Shown here: positions 23,979 to 35,391 of the stretch, piece after piece | Numbering within the stretch: the first letter of the stretch is position 1 | Layout: every line of letters begins with the position of its first letter | From: Sphagnum compactum | Taxonomy: Eukaryota; Bryophyta; Sphagnopsida; Sphagnales | DNA length: 64,000 nt | Direction: 5' to 3' | NCBI GenBank assembly: GCA_965153455.1 | Contig: OZ234496.1 | Location: 1,550,001 to 1,614,000 of the forward strand | Position numbers and translations under genes: made by a program | Notes under the pieces: model-generated | Database searches by the model: none | What the model was told of the DNA's origin: nothing | Seen by the model: the letters and a program-made list of their open reading frames with translations, nothing else

Positions 23979-26780
23979 TAGATAGATTGGTAAAAAAGGT
24001 CAAAACCCATAATTAAAAGCCAAAAAGGATGTTGAATGTTAGACATAATCAGTCAAAATCAAACTTTTTTTTTTATTACAATTTAAAACCATAGTAATCA
24101 TGGCAAGTAGTTTTTTTTTCCTCATATGAATGTCAAGGAACTTAGAGTAAAAATTCATGTGATCCAATTTTAGATTTTAGTTTTAATTTAAGACGTTTGA
24201 AAATGTACACCTATTGTTTTAGATGGAGTCAATTTTGCAAAGGACTCATATAATAAAACAAATTTCATTGAGAAAAATATAGATGATAAAAAAATATTAA
24301 CCACATTCAAAAAACATTCATATTTCTAAGAATGTGAAATTCTAAAACTTTAAAAATTCAAAGAATGTTTCAAAATTGCTTCAAATTTTTCAAAGCTTCA
24401 AATGTCACTTACCACATATGAGTTAAAATATACATGATGTATGAAGAAAAGTTATAACTTAAACTTGGCAAGTATAATAAAACTAAAGAATGTGAAAATT
24501 TAATTTTTGGTGACGACTTAAAATTTTGATCATTTTTCAAGATGAAACATTGAATATGTAAATAATTTGCACATTTTTTAAATTCGTATTTATTCAATAA
24601 TGACTATTTTAAAAAATGTGATGCATTGGGGAACATTTAATATTTTTTAGAACAAGGTTACAAAAAACTTCATTCAAAAATTTATTTGCATGTAAAAAAC
24701 ATTTTTGGGAAAAGGGACGTGAAGTCCTTTTCCAAAGTAATCCCTTTGGTTCCTAGTTATAGGTTTTGACCCAAAAAGTAGGTTGAAAGACACACAAAAA
24801 AAACCTTCAACAAAGTTTAGTCTACCCAATCTATTAAAAAATTAAGGGAAAAATTTCACTGTAGCATTTGGGTTAGTTTAAATGTTGTTCCAATATAGGG
24901 TTTGTCTTTGAACTTTGGCATTACAACACCAATTCAAATAAAGGCTAGAAAAAAGGCACAAGCTTGGATGCTTATGAAAGGACATATCATTGTAAGAGTG
25001 CATTTGTGCATACCTGAATAATCAACAAAGTTGGGGGGGGGATTAACCATAAAGAAAAATAGGAGATGAAAATCTTTGGGGGGCAACAACTAAAGATAAC
25101 AACATAATAATCACAATAAGGATGAAAAAATCAAACAAAAAAGGAGGCAATGATTTGTAATAATTAAAAATGATGACACAAGGAACACAACAAAAGCAAC
25201 AACTTGTAATAGTTTAAAATGATGACATGAGGAGCACGATGAACACAACAAAAGAAGATGAAAATTAAAAGTTGCAACAACTAATTGTTCACCTTTGCAA
25301 AACAACTACCAATCAAGGGAACGTCTTCATAATGATTATATCAGGACTTGTATCACAAACAAATAAATCGGTCATGGAATTGATGGCAAGCAAAAATATC
25401 AACATAAGAAACCAAATGCAAATAGTAGCAAGGGACAAAGAACATTAGATGACCACAAGGGATGTGAATGATGAAAAGATGAAACATAGTTAAGCTACAA
25501 GCTATGAAAAATGATAGTCATTGGAATGCACCTAGGAGTTTAAATGAGATTCAAAGACCTAACAATGCAGTGATGTTGATGGTAGCTAATGTAAAAACTT
25601 AGGGTTCGCTAAACACTCTACAACCCCATCATCATCGATGGGAATCACTTGTTTAACGTTTAATTTCCATCTTTGGTGGCTAATGAACAATTTTGCACAA
25701 TAAAGGTTTTGTTTCTTGCATTCATACATTTGCTATATGGCTAGTCTTTGTTCACATGGTTGATTATGAGGAACAAGATGTTTAGCCACAAGAACCCATG
25801 TGTTTGTGGGGCATGAAATTTTAGCATTTAGGCCAAACCTTTGAGGAACAAGATCTCCTAGTCTCTCTCTCAAATTAGGCATGGTAAATGGCTATAGATG
25901 CACAAAGAGGTGAGAAGCAAAATTCTTGAGGTACCATGGTCATCGGAGCTCTCTCGCAAACAGCGCTTGCCTTTACTTTTTTAAATGTTTGGTCGTAAGT
26001 GTTTTGACCCTAGTGTTTTTAATTTTCTATGGTGAAATTTCACAACTTATTGAATAACATTCCAGAAAACGAAAACAAAATGTTTTAAAAATAATAATTA
26101 ATTAATTAAAAAAACAAAATTATGATTTTAAGGATTTTTTCACCATTTTTCAGAATAAAAACAATTAAATTAATCACATCTAGACCTAGGCATTTCCTAG
26201 GTTATCACAACACTTTTATAAAATTGCTACACAAAATTCACCCTAGGACATTCGACATTTAATACTAATTAATTTTGAGGATCCTAGCCAATGAGCCTAC
26301 TTGAGAAATTTGGAAAAAAAGGAAAAAAAAAAAAAAAAGAAAAAAAAAACCAAAGTTATTGTTGGATATCAACTTCCTACCAACTTACTTAAGTTATTTT
26401 TACCAAGTTATAGTTACTTACCATATTTATGTTACATGCACATACTTTTGTGACTATGAGATATGTTAAAATAAGTTTATTTAAAAATTTCTAGTTAAGT
26501 TTAATGTGAAATATGCGAATGCATGAGGTGATAGCCATTTGCATGAGCATTCTAAGGAAGGTAACATCTGCATGCACGCGGTGTTCATCTCCTATTTAGA
26601 TTAGGCAAAAGCTCGGAAGTGGATCACAACTTTTGTAACAACATCTGTGCGATCCTAAAGTTGGGTGGAGAGCTCGTGGTAAAATAGTTGGGTGAAGAAG
26701 AGCTCTTTGGTAAAATCAGTGTTTTTTTATCATCTGTATTCTTTCATCGATCCGTCGTCAATTTCCAACAGTTTGATGAT
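23979..26780. other. AT-rich intergenic DNA, no gene seen
   Basis: No conserved coding sequence is visible. Minor structures are G runs near 23464 and 25031, a roughly 50-bp imperfect duplication around 25150-25255 containing AACACAACAAAAG, and long A runs near 26320-26350. Confidence 0.5.
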
Positions 26781-26793
26781 CCACAAAAGGAAT

Positions 26794-26809
26794 TAGCCAA
26801 ATTTGGCTA
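26794..26809. promoter_or_regulatory. 16-bp palindrome TAGCCAAATTTGGCTA, copy 1
   Basis: A perfect palindrome lies 151 bp upstream of the ZNHIT2-like start codon. The same 16 bp occur at 32721-32736, about 210 bp upstream of the start of the small mitochondrial-protein gene. Flanking sequence (CATCCACAA... before it) is also shared, so it may be a transposon remnant, a promoter element, or both. Confidence 0.5.
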
Positions 26810-26959
26810 CAGCTCAGAGAGCGATTAAGAATCCTGTTATATTTTTGGCGACTTGCTGGAACCTGAATTATATAAACCTTTCGTGCAGTGTTCAGTCAAA
26901 CCCACTGACTACGCAGCGCAGGGCTGCTCTGTTCTCAGGACTGATTTTGCAAAACGGAG

Positions 26960-29900
26960 ATGGCGGATTTGAGCACGAATCTACGAGCACCAACTACTAC
27001 AAGAGCGATCCCAGACCAACGCCTGATATGTCGAGTGTAAGAGCCCCTCTCTCTCTTCTCTTTTCTTCTCTTCTCTTATTTTGTTCCATCTAAACCCTAG
27101 ACCCGAATTCTTTTCTCTGACGGCCAATTGTTGGACGATGTTGTTCCGATCCTCATGTCTTCTTCTTCACTTGGTCCTTAAATGTTGTCGGCGCTTGAAG
27201 AATGGCCGGTTTGGGATATTGGGTGCTCGTTAGAATGAGCAGCTTGGATTGGTGAGCTTTAGTTGTAGTAATGGACATGTTTTGTTTTCGTTTTAACTTC
27301 TATGATCTACTATAGTTGATATTGTAATCTCTGAGACAATTTTCCACTTAATCTCTCTGACGAATTACCTTATAGAAGACAATTCTGTGCATGAAAAGCT
27401 TTTGAACCGCTGTTGCAAAAAAAAGGTTTGCAATTTTAGGGCTCCAGGATTAGGGTTTAGGGTTTAGTGGGTTTTCCATGAGAAATTCTGTGCATGAAAA
27501 GCTTTGAACCGCTTGTTGCGAAGAAAGGTTTGCAATTTTAGGGCTCTGGGGTTAGAGCTTAGGGTTTAATGAGTTTCTCATGAGATAAGGGCTTTCTGAA
27601 TTGTTAAAGAAATGCTTTTGTTAACAATTGTGATGTTCGATGTAAAACTCTGTTAGACACTTCTAAAGCTATGCAAGAATTCTTCATTTCCCAGTTCTTA
27701 GACCTAATTCTTGCATAGCTGTATGGTGAAGAATTAGGTCTAAGAACTGGACAGAGAGTGTGCTTGTTTTTAGAGTGTGGGAAAAGACACATTGTATCTA
27801 GCTGACTATCGTGTGAGGAAAAAATTTGTTTGCCTCAGATGCACAAAGAATTTCTCCCAGTACACATGTCCACGGTGCAATCTTCGCTACTGCTCCCTTG
27901 CATGCTACAAGGTTAGTCCTCTCATCTGATATATAAGATTTGTGATGTGTTTGCTTGCAATTATGTGTGCACTCTTAAGATATTCAAACTGACCCTGTTT
28001 CTTTTTTAACATAAATGTTTTTGGTTGTGACAAACTAATTTGAAGTACATCTGGAACACTTCTTGCTCAACTGCTAACAGGGACAGTTCAGGCTTAAACC
28101 TTTTTTATTTTGTCTTACAGGGGCACAGTGTACGTTGTACAGAGTCTTTTGCACGTGAGAATGTCCTGGAGGAGATGAAGGACATGACAGTCTCATCAGA
28201 GAGCAAGCAGCGCATGCTGGAGGCACTCAAGCGTATCCACTTTGATGAGGAAGGCCGCAGTATTTTTGAAGATGAAGAGCTGCGAGATTCCAATGAGGAT
28301 GAAGAAGATGATGAAGATACATCAGGCTCAGGTTAGCGCACACATTTGGCAAGGGGTCAAATTTTCTTTCATTTAGGGGCTCCAAAACTATATTGCATGC
28401 TTGCTTCTTGTCTGGGTTGTTCTTCATCCTGACTGATTGTTCTCTTGTTCTGCTGGGATGGATGAATCAGAGGCATTCCTGTCAGATGAAACACTACAGA
28501 AATTCGCAGGAGGTGAGGTTTCCTTACCCTTTGATTAGAATGTGCATGCTCTTGGCATCTTGCTGGTGTGTTTTCGGTTTTGCTGGAATTGACAGAACAG
28601 TTACCTTCATTGTGGACTCTATTCTGTCAGCATCCTGTTGCCTAGGCTGTATTGGACCCTTTTGAGGATATGTGGTTGAACTCCTTCTAGCAATGAAGTT
28701 TCTACTGTTTACTTTCAGGGGGCGACATCTCGTTGGAAGATTTGACACCAAAGGAAAAAAGGGCTTTTTTGAGAGCTCTTGCTGCAGGGGAATTGAGCCA
28801 TTTCATTCAACCCTGGGAGCCTTGGTGGGTGCACCCTCTTGCACATACTATCTCTCTCACCAAACAGGGAACAAGTCTTATTCATCCTACTGAGGAAACT
28901 GAACCAACAGGAGTAGATTCTTCCTCTGGCACAGAGATGGATAGTGTGTCCCAGGCAGGGGAAAGTCCAAGTCCTGCTCCCCCTGATAAACCACTCCGAT
29001 CTCTAAAAGAACTGACCACTGTTCAGCCTTCACCTTTACTGGGGGTGCACGTAACAGAAGCTATATATGGGTACTGTTTCACCCTCCGTTTATTCAATGG
29101 TGACTGGCGCACAGACCCGCTGGATGCATCCTTGGTGCTTTTAAGGGTTTCTAAGAGTTTGGGAGATGCACAATCACCACGGTCAATGGGAGCCGCTATG
29201 GCAGGGTGCTTGGAAAATGTGTGTTCACCAGCTTTCAAGCATCATGGAGGCTACAGGTTTGTGGCAGCTGTTGTCTCATTGTTGGTTCCTGTTGATTCAT
29301 ACATGAAATAAGCTGAATCTCCAGTTAATCTCCTGTAGCTGTGTCATATCCCAAGAAATTGGTCAGTCTTGGGATCTTCTTGTTGTTCTTAATGGTTGGC
29401 ACTGCTTACAGATTGCACCAACAGATGCATGTAGGTACCTTAGCTTAGGGTGGTTGATGGATAGATGACTTGTTGTTTACCAGATGCATGGTGTCTCACA
29501 TATCGTTTACATGTTCTTAATGTTGATTTGCAGGTTTGGGGTGGGCCTCTTTGATGACGTGGTGCAGTTGCTTTGTCTGAAGAGGGCAGGAGTGATCTGT
29601 GCATTAGCTGACATGGAGCGCCTTTTTGAAACTGCCAAGAAAGATCTAAAGAAAGAGGCTAGTGCTAAAAGTAGTGTTTCCAGACAATTTAAAACTAGCT
29701 TTAGTGGTAATAGGACTGTAAATGCCAGACAAAAAGGAAGGAGTTCTTCCAGTGAGCACAATTTGGATGCTAGAAGACTGCAGGCAGCAGTCAAGAAGGT
29801 TTACTTCATGATGTGTTGGGTGAACGAGCAGTCGAATGAGGCATTTGTTGTCTTGTCAGGGCTTGTAGAGAAAGACAAGGAGATATACCCTGAGGGTGGT

Positions 29901-30014
29901 GATGATAGTAAGTTTGGGAATATCCTCTCCAGCACTGAGGAAAGTAGTGTGAAAAAGCTGGCACAACAAGTAGCACCACTAGTCAAGAAACCCATCATAG
30001 AGGAAGTTGGGTGA
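26960..30014 (+). CDS. HIT-type zinc-finger protein, ZNHIT2-like
   Basis: ZNHIT2 proteins bind the R2TP chaperone complex and help assemble the U5 snRNP. Six coding exons fit in phase: 26960-27036, 27839-27911, 28121-28331, 28471-28512, 28719-29256, 29534-30014, giving 473 aa. The HIT finger is split by introns 1 and 2: CRVC, FSQYTCPRCN, RYCSLACYK, then GHSVRC, containing the expected Cys/His ligands. An acidic stretch with EDEEDDED follows, then TPKEKRAFLRALAAGEL and a WEPWW motif. The C-terminal half has YGYCFTLRLFNGDW and FDDVVQLL, conserved in plant homologues. The ORF stops at 30012-30014. A donor just before the stop (GG|GTGAAG) could join an acceptor in front of 30281 and add about 50 basic residues, so the C-terminus may vary. 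No lesion is seen. The family call is from memory of the human and plant proteins. Confidence 0.88.
27381..27586 (+). repeat. 103-bp tandem duplication with telomere-like motif in intron 1
   Basis: Copies at 27381-27483 and 27484-27586 both run from AATTCTGTGCATGAAAAGC through GGTTTGCAATTTTAGGGCTC. Copy 1 has TTAGGGTTTAGGGTTTAG; copy 2 has a decayed version. TTTAGGG words of this type (telo-boxes) are common near plant housekeeping-gene starts. Confidence 0.85.
27667..27750. repeat. nested inverted repeats, perfect 22-bp hairpin in intron 1
   Basis: 27691-27712 and 27729-27750 are exact reverse complements over 22 bp with a 16-base loop. A second perfect inverted pair of 15 bp (27667-27681 and 27706-27720) overlaps it, so the RNA could switch between two alternative foldbacks. 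It lies in the first intron of the ZNHIT2-like gene, transcribed on the + strand. Confidence 0.9.
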
Positions 30015-30916
30015 AGAATATTGAGCAGGTTATTGGTCCATCTTGTAATACGAGCTGTAGTCCCTCAATGCTTGGTGCTTGATTATTTGCTTGTTTGAGT
30101 CACTGAGTTCAGGTTCCAGCCTGTTTATGTTTTGATGCAGTGAACTTGACACCTGAACAATAGAATAGCCGAGTTCACATTTAATGGACTATTCAATGAA
30201 ATTAAAGTTCATGTTTCTTTATTACACCCTGCAGGTTTTGAAACTATGGGTAGCACTCTATTCAATCCAGATCAGAAAGGTTGTGAAAGCAGCTGAGGTT
30301 GTGGAAACAAAGCAACTGAAAACTGCCCCTAAAAAGTCAATGGTGCCCCTTTCACTTATTATGAGTGGGTTTCTATCCAAGAAGAACATGAAAGGTCTGT
30401 CTGGAAAAAAGGTCAGTAGCCCTTGTAGAAATTAGGGTAATTGAAAGTATCTTCTCTGCTTGCACCTTTTTTTATGAGAAAGTATGATTCAAGAGGAGTT
30501 GAATTTGCATCAATCTAGTCATGTGGAAGCCTTTGTATTCAAACTAGCCTCTAAACAAGCTTTTCAAAGTTTTGATTTGAGGCTCGTATGGAGAATGCTA
30601 GTTAATATGGTCGCCAGATTCTCCTTTCTAGAAAGCACAAGTACAAATATAATTAGTTTTACTGCTGTAATGCAATGCACAGATGCATGCACAACCACTT
30701 CAACACTCAGGGGGTGTCAGATCATGAAGTGTGGAGATTCAAGTCCTCTTCTAGACACACAAACCATTTTATCCAACTTACAGAAATACCATGAAACAAC
30801 AGCGTTCTGCTCTAGGTTCATAACTTTAGAAAACTATAAAACCCAACAAAAGATCTGAAGAGTCAACACTTCTTCCTCTCAATTGAGATTAGGACCCCTT
30901 GAGATCCAACTGATCA
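30015..30916. other. 3' flank of the ZNHIT2-like gene and converging gene end
   Basis: A possible alternative last exon of the ZNHIT2-like gene lies at about 30281-30410, reading KVVKAAEVVETKQLK and LIMSGFLSKKNM. The rest shows no supported coding sequence. A 124-codon open stretch at 30484-30858 has no recognisable similarity. Confidence 0.4.
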
Positions 30917-32509
30917 TTACAGACCACCTTGCTTTTTCATTTGGTACTGGACAGCCCAAACAGGTACCATTATTCCAAGTGCCAATGAGCCAAAACTGCC
31001 CAGAAATACTTTAAGCTTGCGGTTCTTCATTCCCTCAATGTTGTACATGTGCTCTGCATGAAGATAGTCATCACCATAGTGCTTTGGTCCTGAAGCATGG
31101 AACTGTCGTGTTCCTGCACCATTATTGGCCCACAACTTCAACACCATGTTAGTTGTGCCTGCAGTGAAGCAACCAGAATTGGTGATCATGGCTTCTTCTA
31201 ACATGTACGAACATAGTTCAGCAAGAACCATGTCTGTTTCCATTGTATCTTCCCTGGTTAGATCAGTCACCATCCAAACCAGATTGGAATGAACATAAGC
31301 TCTTGCAGAACCTAAATGACAAAACAAAAATGTTCAACAGAAGCATCATCTAATCAACTATTAACTATCGGTATGACATTGCTGGTTTGTCGCCCTATAT
31401 CTAATAACCAGGAGCTGTCTACAAAGGGAGGAAAATCACTCCTGCATCATCATGGCTACTTCCTGTCCACCCCAATGAAATCCTTGAACTGCAATGCTGG
31501 ATATGTCTACAAGATTGCAGAAAAAATCTTCATGATACACTTCAAAGGTAAGATGACAATGGGGTGCAGTACTCTTAACCTTGTGAGGTGGGCAGCTCAC
31601 AAATTGCCAGACCATTGTCGCCTTCATCACAAATAGCAAAAACAGAAGGCTACAATAAAGTACCTACTGACTTCATCAGCTCCTGACTGCAAAAGGATAC
31701 TGGAAGTTCAACACCAACTAGGGGAGCTGAGCCAATAGTACTGAATCCAACCCTATTACTAGAATCCCACAACAAGTTCAAACTCCAAAGCTTTGTAAAA
31801 CAAACGGCTCTTCACATAATGGCTCTGCCCTTTAAATGACATCCACAAGGATGATAGATATTCAACATACTAAACAAGTGGCTTGTCACATAATGCATCT
31901 GCCCTTTAAATGATATCCACAAAGATGATAAATATTCAACACCCTAAACAAGTGGCTTGTCACAAAATGGGTCTGCCCTTGAAATGACATCCATAAGGAT
32001 GACAAATATTCAACATACTAAATTGACAACACATGGTGGTTAGCATGGTGAAGCCTAAAATTAGTGGATCCTTCAGTTATGCTGGAAATGTTTTTTACAG
32101 TGAACTCCACATGACCCAGCTAGAATGTAAGGACACCAAACTCTGGCCTGTTTAATCTGGGTGGCATCCCAATGTCTCTACTCTGAAAGGAGGGCAGAGC
32201 CAGGCAAACAAACATGCAACTTCCAAAGGCAACAGAACATAATTAGAGGTGGGGTGTACCACTCTATCACAAGGTAGCAAGCTTGAAGAAGAATCCTATC
32301 CCATGAAGAAGAAGAAGAAGAAGAAGAAGAGGATTGTGAGTTAGGACCTGAAGCAGATTCACTAGGAATCAGAAAAAGAAAAGAAAAGAAAAAATAAAAT
32401 ATCAAAGTGGGAGGGATTATTATGTCACACCAGAAACTGAAGCAGTAGGAGATTTTGCAAGCTTGGTTGCTAGACGTCGGACGACGGTGGCAGTGGCAGA
32501 GCTGGCCAT
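30917..32509 (-). CDS. small mitochondrial membrane protein (91 aa), possibly a respiratory-complex subunit
   Basis: Two exons, 32509-32431 and 31113-30917, join in phase to give 91 aa. The N-terminus, MASSATATVVRRLATKLAKS, is rich in Ala, Ser, Arg and Lys with no acidic residues, typical of a mitochondrial presequence. It is followed by an RQFHASG stretch that fits a processing site. The mature part reads GPKHYGDDYLHAEHMYNIE, then a basic KNRKLK, a single membrane span (FLGSFGSLALGIMVPVWAV) and a short basic tail. Size and layout resemble small single-span subunits of plant complex IV (COX7c-type), but I cannot assign the subunit with confidence. The start is the only ATG giving a presequence. 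The 1.3-kb intron holds a tandem repeat. Confidence 0.75.
31801..32040. repeat. 74-bp tandem repeat, three copies, in an intron
   Basis: CTGCCCTTTAAATGAC-type units start at 31825, 31899 and 31973, exactly 74 bp apart. Each contains CATCCACAAGGATGA and ATATTCAACA; the first two also end in AACAAGTGGCTTGTCACA. The array lies within the intron of the small mitochondrial-protein gene. Confidence 0.9.
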
Positions 32510-32562
32510 GATTGCTGTGAACTCCAAACCCTCGCACTTCTTCCTTCCTCTCCTCTGCTGTG

Positions 32563-32592
<30 letters not shown>
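32299..32592. repeat. (GAA)n and (GT)n microsatellites flanking exon 1
   Basis: A GAA run at about 32305-32331 lies in the intron. A GT run at about 32565-32592 lies 55-85 bp upstream of the start codon on the - strand, where it would be a CA run in the 5' UTR or core promoter. Confidence 0.9.
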
Positions 32593-32596
<4 letters not shown>

Positions 32597-32720
32597 GTCT
32601 TTGTTTGTGTGTTTTTATTTTTTGGCGAATTTTGGCGCCGCTCGTATCAGGGTTTTCTTTTTTTTTCTTTCGTTTCAATTTTGTGAGGTAGGTTGACTGG
32701 CAATCATCCACAAGAGTACT

Positions 32721-32736
32721 TAGCCAAATTTGGCTA
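32721..32736. promoter_or_regulatory. 16-bp palindrome TAGCCAAATTTGGCTA, copy 2
   Basis: Identical to 26794-26809. Together with upstream sequence (TTTCAATTTTGTGAGGTAGG ... CATCCACAAGAG) it also resembles 19021-19085, which has a mutated TAGCCAAATTTTGG. This suggests at least three copies of one short element in the window. Confidence 0.55.
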
Positions 32737-35199
32737 AAGGTGAGAGAGAGAAAGAGAGAAGTAATTTTTTTTTCAAACCCTTCTATATATTTGCTACATA
32801 CAAGAACCTATGGTCTAAATATGGCAAATTTAACCTCTTTTTTTCCTTGAATTATGGCTACTTTGGCCCTTTTTCTTCTTCTGTTTCCAAATCATCCTTT
32901 TGTACAAGTCCTCGCAACCCCCCCCCTCTCCCCCCCCTCTTTTTGTTTTGGGTGACAAGTGGCAAAATTCCACCACCCAAAAAATCTTGACCACTACAAC
33001 CAAAAGAAACAAAGAAATCTTTTGTCATAGGTGCCAAATGTTTGTACCAAAAAAATTTGTCAAAAAACCAAAGGAAATTTCGGTTTTGGAAGAAACATTG
33101 TAACTTTTCTAATGCCTCCAACACTTTGCTATTGTTTGGAGAGAAATTGTGGTCATAAAATGCAAACTCTACCTTTGGATGCTCACTAGCAACTCCTACT
33201 TCAAAAAAAATTGAAACCACAAAACATTGAGGTAGGCTAAGCAGGTCCATATCCAAACAAGTGTGGCCTTGCCATTTACATTAGAAAAGTATCTTAAGGC
33301 AAAAGATGAATTATGGAAACTCAAATATTTCATCAATGCAAAAATATAATCTTCTAAAAAATCCTCTAAAAGAAACCAAAATCCTTCAAGATATTACAAC
33401 TCTATAACTAATCTCAAGTTTCAACACAAGCCAAAATACCCATCTTTCAAAAATCCTCATATAAAAAAAAACCTATTTATTACCTAGGGGCCAAAATCCC
33501 TTAAGCTATTATAATCTCTATAATGAATCTCTAAACACAATATCCTGAAGGGCCTTGGTAGGCAAGGCCAACAAAGGTTGGTAATCAAACTACCTTCTAG
33601 TACAAGGCCGGTCCCTAATGATGGATTTCTTCACTTCTAATAATTCGTGCATCAAATTGCTTACTACCCAACATCTGGTAGTTCACTATTATTGTGTTGG
33701 GAGATTTTGAAAGACTTGACCCATCACAGGTAACAATGTTGTTTGGAAATGGGTAAGTCAAAAAAAATTTATCATGAAACATCTGTTCATGTTCATAGAG
33801 TTGTGTTTGAAAATTGAATAATTTCAAATTTTAAAAACTAATTAATTTTTTGAAAAATGTAATTATTCATTTTGTCAATGTGGAAACTGACCCTAGGCTA
33901 CGGTACTCAACTCAAATAGCAAGCAACTAATTGGCAATAATGTCATATGGTCACTTAAACTAACCCAAAAAAAATTGATTGGTGATTGGAAGTGGGTACA
34001 CCATGTAAAAATATATATTTTGAAATTAGAAAAAAATATTCATATAAAAGAAAAACCAAGATATTGGTATTCAAGACCTTGGTTCACCGGAAAGGAAATG
34101 ATTGGTTGGTCATCGGAAAAGGCCTTCACATAATTAACAAAACAAGTGTTTAGTGTTGGGGACCTTGGTTCATCATATACTTGTTGAATGAATGGTCATT
34201 AGAAAAGAGCTCACTAAAATATATTAAATGTAAACTAGGAATGTAAACAAATGTGTGCTTATGGGAATCATTTAAATTCTAGAACATTTTTCCATGTTGA
34301 ATCTAATCTACACACTATTGAAGAATGTAGGACACCGTTAACCATGCCCCACTCCCAACACAATTTCCTTCCAAAATACACACAAGAAATTAACAATTCA
34401 AAGGCAAGAACAAATTGTGCATGGACATTGCATTCACTTGTGTACTAACATAACATTTTTCAACAATTTATTCTTCAAGCATGTCCTCCTTACCACCAAA
34501 TGTAAAAGTTGGACTAATTTTAATCCCTAGTGCAATTGGTTTAAGGCTTACAACAAGAAAGTTTGAAATAGACGAACAAATGAAGAAAAATAAATTCATC
34601 TAACGGTAAAAACAAAAGTGAACCAATAATACAAGGGAAACTATTCAAAGTTCATATATTATTGTTGGATCCAAAAGTCTAAAGTCCTATTAGTGACATC
34701 AAGGTCAAGAAGAACAAGACCATGAAAAACTCTTCACACTACACATGCATATTCATTCACACATTGTGCATATCAACAACAAACTAGGACTTAATTTGAG
34801 GAAACCTTGTTGATTTTTACCATCTTATTGATACATGCAAAAAATTAGAAATATATATTATAAAAATTTACTTAGACCTAACTTATTTTTTGCAATCTTA
34901 ATTTTGTTATTAAAAAAAGAGGGGCATACTTATAATGGGACTGTTGCATCTACCCCTAACTTAGAGGCTAGGGTCAAGAGGAACCAAACATTGAAAATTC
35001 TAACAAATGTAAGGGGAAGTGCAACAGAAGGTACCAAGATGGAGATAGATAAGGGCAGTCTTAGACTACTTGCAAGGGTTTAAGGTTCAATGTTCTAAGG
35101 AAGTGGTGAAGTGGGGTACAAGTCTTTAATCAAAATGACCAAGAGAGCTTGTAACCCTCATTTGCCACACCAATCACACACATGATACCACCAACCACA
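32737..35199. other. intergenic DNA, no gene seen
   Basis: Contains a C-rich run at about 32920-32938 and the second dispersed repeat copy. The remainder is AT-rich without recognisable coding sequence. Confidence 0.5.
33264..33573 (+). repeat. dispersed repeat copy 2 (about 310 bp)
   Basis: Same orientation and order of blocks as 13627-13930, including GGAAACTCAAATATTTCA, CTTCAAGATATT, ACTCTATAACTAA and TTTCAACACAAGCC. A short A-rich insertion near 33462 distinguishes it. Confidence 0.85.
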
Positions 35200-35391
35200 C
35201 ATATTAAAACAAGAGCTAGTAGGGTATTGGGTCCCCTACCTCATGGTAAATGGACTAATGAACAACAAACAAAGGTTATTAATGATGTGAAAAGAGGGCA
35301 AACCAATTTGAGGAAGGCTAGCAAGCATTAGAACATACCATTGGAAACATATAATTGGCTTGAAATGGATGTTATGCTTTGGCATTTGAAG
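35200..35391 (+). mobile_element. pogo-like transposase fragment (psq helix-turn-helix) abutting the SS4 gene
   Basis: The + strand reads LPHGKWTNEQQTKVINDVKR, GQTNLRKASKH, a stop in place of Trp, then NIPLETYNW. This matches the N-terminal psq DNA-binding region of the transposon at 21.2 kb (SLRKANYHWNIPLTSL). The similarity fades at about 35360, only 30 bp before the first recognisable starch-synthase codon. Sequence from about 34,920 may belong to the same element. Confidence 0.75.

Noticed and set aside
30484-30858. 124-codon + strand frame after the ZNHIT2-like gene
   Set aside because: No similarity, no splice link that keeps frame, and a composition like the surrounding non-coding DNA.
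32463-32696. 77-codon + strand frame over a GT repeat
   Set aside because: It is antisense to exon 1 of the mitochondrial-protein gene and mostly low complexity.
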